Of a stretch of DNA of 64,000 bases, positions 62,120-64,000 are shown piece by piece. The translations under genes and the position numbers were made by a program. The notes below the pieces were generated by a model. The model saw only the letters and a list, made by a program, of their open reading frames with translations. It was not told the DNA's origin and did not search any database. Where the stretch lies: NCBI RefSeq assembly GCF_025558425.1, contig NZ_CP094718.1, positions 1,116,001 to 1,180,000 on the forward strand, in the 5' to 3' direction. This DNA is from Staphylococcus sp. IVB6240 (GTDB taxonomy: Bacteria > Bacillota > Bacilli > Staphylococcales > Staphylococcaceae). Positions within the stretch are counted from its first letter, which is position 1, and every line of letters starts with the position of its first letter.

Positions 62120-63155
62120 ACGATCCTTTGCACTTATTAAAGCGAATCATTTATTAATTATCGACCGTGTTTGCCAGTTATTAAATCACGGTTTTACCTT
62201 TGTAGAAGCCATTCAATTTGTTTATAAACAGCTAGATATCAGAGATGAAAAATTGAATGATCAGTTGCAACAATCCATATTAAATGGTGGATCCTGTTAT
62301 GACATATTTAAGTTATTTAAATATCCAGATATCATTCTTATGCAAATTTATTTTGCTGAGAAATATAGTGAATTAAGTACAACACTTGAACAATGTTCGA
62401 TCTTTTATGGTAACCATTTAAAATTAAAAGCGCAGTTCATTAAGGCCATTCAATATCCTATTCTGCTCCTCTTTATTTTTATTTTCCTCATCGTGACCCT
62501 TAATAAAACGGTTATTCCAGAATTTGAACATATGTATGCAACTATGCAAATCAATCATACTTTTACACAATTACTATTAAAAGCTATTCTTGCACATTTT
62601 CCATTATTCTTTTTTATGAGCATGATAGCAATCTGTATATTTATTTATCTTTTTAAACATTGGCTCAGACAACAATCCATTAAAAAGCAAATTGACGTAT
62701 TAACACACATGCCTGGTTTTAAAAATTATTTCCGCTTATTCACCACTTATCAAATCTCACAACAATTTTCTCTCTTTTTTAAAAACGGTATTAAGTTAAA
62801 TGATATTGTTCAAATATATGAAAACCAAAATGAAAATGGGTTTTTGAAGTATTTTGGACAATATATGAAAACAGAAATTCAAAAAGGGCAGTCATTTTCA
62901 AACATACTTCAATCATTAAATTGCTTTGAAAAACATTTCATCTCATACATTGAACAAGGGGAAGAAAGAGATAAATTAGATGTTGAATTACACATTTATA
63001 GTAAATTCCTTTTGGATCATATTCAGTTCTTTATAAAGAAGCACATTAAGCTTATTCAGCCCACAATGTTTATTGTCATTGGGTTATTAATTATGGGTGT
63101 TTATTTAGAAATGATGCTACCAGTATTGGAAATGATGCAAAATATTGAACAATAG
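62088..63155 (+). CDS. comGB: Competence pseudopilus platform protein ComGB
   Basis: Inner-membrane platform (GspF-like). Seen: 355 aa, three long hydrophobic segments near 130, 170 and 325, and LKAQFIKAIQYPILLLFIFIFL. Start choice: AAGGGGG (62075-62081) lies 6 bases before ATG 62088; the longer frame from 62070 starts in the same ribosome binding site. Overlaps comGA by 32 bases, so it is translationally linked to it and may suffer from polarity. Confidence 0.92.
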   Translation: MEPLLESIRSRRSFALIKANHLLIIDRVCQLLNHGFTFVEAIQFVYKQLDIRDEKLNDQLQQSILNGGSCYDIFKLFKYPDIILMQIYFAEKYSELSTTLEQCSIFYGNHLKLKAQFIKAIQYPILLLFIFIFLIVTLNKTVIPEFEHMYATMQINHTFTQLLLKAILAHFPLFFFMSMIAICIFIYLFKHWLRQQSIKKQIDVLTHMPGFKNYFRLFTTYQISQQFSLFFKNGIKLNDIVQIYENQNENGFLKYFGQYMKTEIQKGQSFSNILQSLNCFEKHFISYIEQGEERDKLDVELHIYSKFLLDHIQFFIKKHIKLIQPTMFIVIGLLIMGVYLEMMLPVLEMMQNIEQ

Positions 63156-63165
63156 GAGTAAAAAC

Positions 63166-63486
63166 ATGAAACAATTACTATCAAAATTGCGACAAACGAA
63201 AGGATTCACACTCATTGAGATGCTACTCGTTTTACTGATTATAAGTGTACTTCTCATTTTAATTATCCCAAATATCGCAAAACAATCTGATCATATTCAA
63301 AAAACAGGATGCAAAGCACAAATGCGCCTTGTCGACAGTCAAATAGAAGCCTATACTTTAAAATTTAATCAAAAACCAAATTCGATAGATGATTTAATTC
63401 GGGAAGGGTATTTAAAAGATGTTCAAAAGACTTGTAAATCTGGGGAAACAATTCGTATTCAAAATGGCGAGGCCGTTGCATCATAA
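63166..63486 (+). CDS. comGC: Major pseudopilin ComGC
   Basis: Main subunit of the transformation pseudopilus. Seen: prepilin leader ending TKG^FTLIEM (Gly at -1), hydrophobic helix to about residue 40, and two Cys residues in the soluble part (TGCKAQ, KTCKSG) that may form a disulfide; 106 aa. TAGGAG lies 7 bases before ATG 63166; a TTG at 63145 is unlikely. Confidence 0.95.
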   Translation: MKQLLSKLRQTKGFTLIEMLLVLLIISVLLILIIPNIAKQSDHIQKTGCKAQMRLVDSQIEAYTLKFNQKPNSIDDLIREGYLKDVQKTCKSGETIRIQNGEAVAS

Positions 63487-63910
63487 AAATGTTTTTACCT
63501 TAGTCGAAATGTTAATTGTTATGTGCGTTATTTCTATCACGTTGTACCTCTTTATGACTATTAAATCATCGATGTATTCACAACAAAACATAAAAGATCA
63601 AATCAAGTTATTGACAAGCAAGATTGATTATTACCAGGCATATGCTATCAAACATAGGCAAACAGTACTCATGGTATTTCGCCCAAACAAAAATAATATT
63701 CGAGTTGTATTTCAAAATGGCCAAAAGGATATCGTGATACCATTGTCACCTTTACATCTTGATGAAGGAAGTACACTTAATACAATTGCTTTTGACAAAG
63801 ATGGGAATATCTTGAAATTCGGTAAATTAAAGTTCCAATATATGCAATATCATTTTGACTTAATATTTCATATCGAACAAGGGAGGTATCGTATTGTAAG
63901 TAATGAATAA
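63464..63910 (+). CDS. comGD: Minor pseudopilin ComGD
   Basis: Minor pseudopilin of 148 aa. Seen: FTLVEMLIVMCVISITLY follows a short basic leader (MARPLHHKNV). The residue before the F is Val, not the Gly or Ala expected by the prepilin peptidase ComC, while Glu at +5 is kept. Start ATG 63464 overlaps comGC by 23 bases; codons further upstream from 63419 are inside comGC and not needed. Confidence 0.88.
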   Translation: MARPLHHKNVFTLVEMLIVMCVISITLYLFMTIKSSMYSQQNIKDQIKLLTSKIDYYQAYAIKHRQTVLMVFRPNKNNIRVVFQNGQKDIVIPLSPLHLDEGSTLNTIAFDKDGNILKFGKLKFQYMQYHFDLIFHIEQGRYRIVSNE

Positions 63911-64000
63911 AAAAGGTTATACACTGTTAGAAGCGCTTTTTGCATTTTTTCTATTTTCTATCATCTGTTTTTCACTCATTCCAATATTACAGCAACTAGA
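63903..64000 (+). CDS. comGE: Minor pseudopilin ComGE, 3' end outside window
   Basis: Starts ATG 63903, overlapping comGD by 8 bases behind GGGAGGT further upstream. Seen: MNKKGYTLLEALFAF, a normal prepilin site (KG^YTLLE), then a hydrophobic helix. The window ends after about 32 codons. Confidence 0.85.
   Translation, partial: MNKKGYTLLEALFAFFLFSIICFSLIPILQQL

Overview
The window is low-GC Firmicute chromosome. Protein sequences, gene order and strong AGGAGG ribosome binding sites point to Staphylococcus: trhP-udk-greA, the dnaK operon, ccpN-ppsR-dnaG-sigA, znuC-znuB-zur and pbp3 run as in S. aureus, but the residues differ enough from my memory of S. aureus that another species is likely. 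I could not place the species. Coding density is high. I found no tRNA, rRNA, phage, insertion sequence or CRISPR array, so this is essentially a core-genome segment.

Layout. 1-2444: 3' part of tRNA hydroxylase trhP, then udk and greA. 2856-8524: a 5-oxoprolinase-type operon (pxpB-pxpC-accB-accC-pxpA) with an NRAMP-fold transporter, from its own promoter to its own terminator. 8841-14581: mtnN, then the ribosome-assembly and cofactor run yqeG-yqeH-aroE-yhbY-nadD-yqeK-rsfS-yqeM. 14596-18061: competence genes comEA, comEB, comEC. 18124-22736: holA, rpsT (minus), lepA, hemW. 22769-30651: heat-shock operon hrcA-grpE-dnaK-dnaJ-prmA-rsmE-mtaB under CtsR and CIRCE sites. 30711-37615: rpsU, an nfeD-floA membrane module, and phoH-ybeY-dgkA-cdd-era-recO. 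37642-39355: glyQS (minus) with a T-box leader and an unexplained dyad downstream. 39481-46097: ccpN-ppsR-dnaG-sigA, trmK, nif3. 46155-53846: ispH (minus), cshB, nfo, znuC-znuB-zur behind a likely Zur box, ispG (minus), sodA. 54114-61089: pbp3, rpmG, a 32-residue small gene, 5-FCL, rhomboid protease, yqgQ, glcK, a thiamine-binding-type protein and an MBL hydrolase. 61105-64000: the comG operon, leaving the window inside comGE.

How it fits together. Most genes are housekeeping: translation, replication, protein folding, isoprenoid synthesis. Two parts stand out. First, the pxp operon pairs PxpB and PxpC, which are homologous to the carboxyltransferase part of urea carboxylase, with a dedicated biotin carboxylase and biotin carrier. 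It therefore looks like a split, complete biotin-dependent amide or lactam carboxylase feeding PxpA. Its transporter has the NRAMP fold but lacks the metal-binding motifs. Second, both DNA-uptake operons begin with a hairpin that traps the ribosome binding site of the first gene (comEA and comGA). comGA itself carries an in-frame TAA, and comGD has an unusual Val at the prepilin cleavage site, so the pseudopilus machinery may be disabled in this isolate.
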